A program made the translations under genes and the position numbers. From assembly GCA_022592435.1 (NCBI GenBank), contig JABYQS010000489.1:1-20739 (forward strand): DNA of 20,739 nt, written 5' to 3'. This document shows positions 20,571 through 20,739 of this stretch, piece after piece. Each line of letters starts with the position of its first letter. Within the stretch, counting starts at the first letter, position 1. The notes beneath the pieces were generated by a model that ran no database searches, was not told the DNA's origin, and worked only from the letters and a program-made list of their open reading frames with translations. The DNA is from Cerioporus squamosus (Eukaryota > Basidiomycota > Agaricomycetes > Polyporales > Polyporaceae).

Positions 20571-20739
20571 CACGTGTGCAGTCGCCATAACGCGAGCGCG
20601 TAACACGTGATGTTCATTTTGGGGGACGGGCGTGGCAAAGCGAACCACTTCAAGACAGCAAGTTCAACTCGCGGTCAGCCACTCGCGCCTCTTCCTTCAC
20701 AACCACCTCCTACCGTCCCTCAAGCCCATCTCTGCGCCC
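20571..20739 (+). promoter_or_regulatory. Probable promoter of a plus-strand gene beyond the right edge
   Basis: Two CACGTG boxes (20571-20576 and 20604-20609) lie 33 bp apart. CACGTG is bound by bHLH factors such as Cbf1 and Pho4 in fungi. The last 60 bp are pyrimidine-rich on the plus strand, like a fungal leader. No ATG-started coding region is visible before the edge, so the gene itself is inferred. Confidence 0.4.

Noticed and set aside
14..20739. CRISPR arrays, transposase or reverse transcriptase genes, terminal repeats
   Set aside because: None were seen by eye. The repeats found are short tandem units or small hairpins. Old degraded elements cannot be excluded without a repeat search.

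Overview
The window is nuclear DNA from a filamentous fungus, most likely a mushroom-forming basidiomycete (Agaricomycetes). The basis is GC-rich coding sequence cut by many short GT-AG introns (mostly 50-80 nt), several very small exons, and protein families of fungal type. No prokaryotic operons, CRISPR array or intact mobile element was seen.

Layout: an unresolved minus-strand coding-like stretch at the left edge (about 127-507); a tRNA-Cys(GCA) with a 15-nt intron (1141-1227, minus); a broken MFS transporter copy (1309-3238, minus); a RING-finger protein (4143-5055, plus); an alanyl-tRNA editing (AlaX/AARSD1-type) protein (5217-6921, minus), convergent with the RING gene; an intact paralogous MFS transporter (7492-9404, plus), divergent from the AlaX gene over a 570-bp shared promoter; a 22-exon GH2 beta-mannosidase of the intracellular type (9807-13948, plus); and a Rheb small GTPase (15087-15993, minus), convergent with the mannosidase. 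From about 16.0 kb to the right edge (4.7 kb) no gene is recognised. That stretch holds scattered open frames with splice-like signals, a small hairpin and two CACGTG boxes near a probable promoter at the right end.

Splice models for the five intact genes were built by hand. Each gives an uninterrupted frame with exon lengths summing to a multiple of three: RING 243 aa, AlaX 498 aa, MFS 497 aa, mannosidase 866 aa, Rheb 187 aa. The two MFS genes share six intron positions and promoter blocks, so they are duplicates; the left copy carries two 1-nt deletions in its last two exons.

Functionally these are mostly housekeeping genes (tRNA, tRNA proofreading, Rheb-TOR signalling) beside a nutrient transporter and a glycan-degrading enzyme. 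Nothing here makes a convincing case for a new multi-gene system. The points most worth a second look are the decaying MFS duplicate with its 13-nt exon, the 15-nt exon carrying a catalytic residue in the mannosidase, the Ser-for-Asn change in the Rheb G4 motif, and the unexplained right-hand 4.7 kb.
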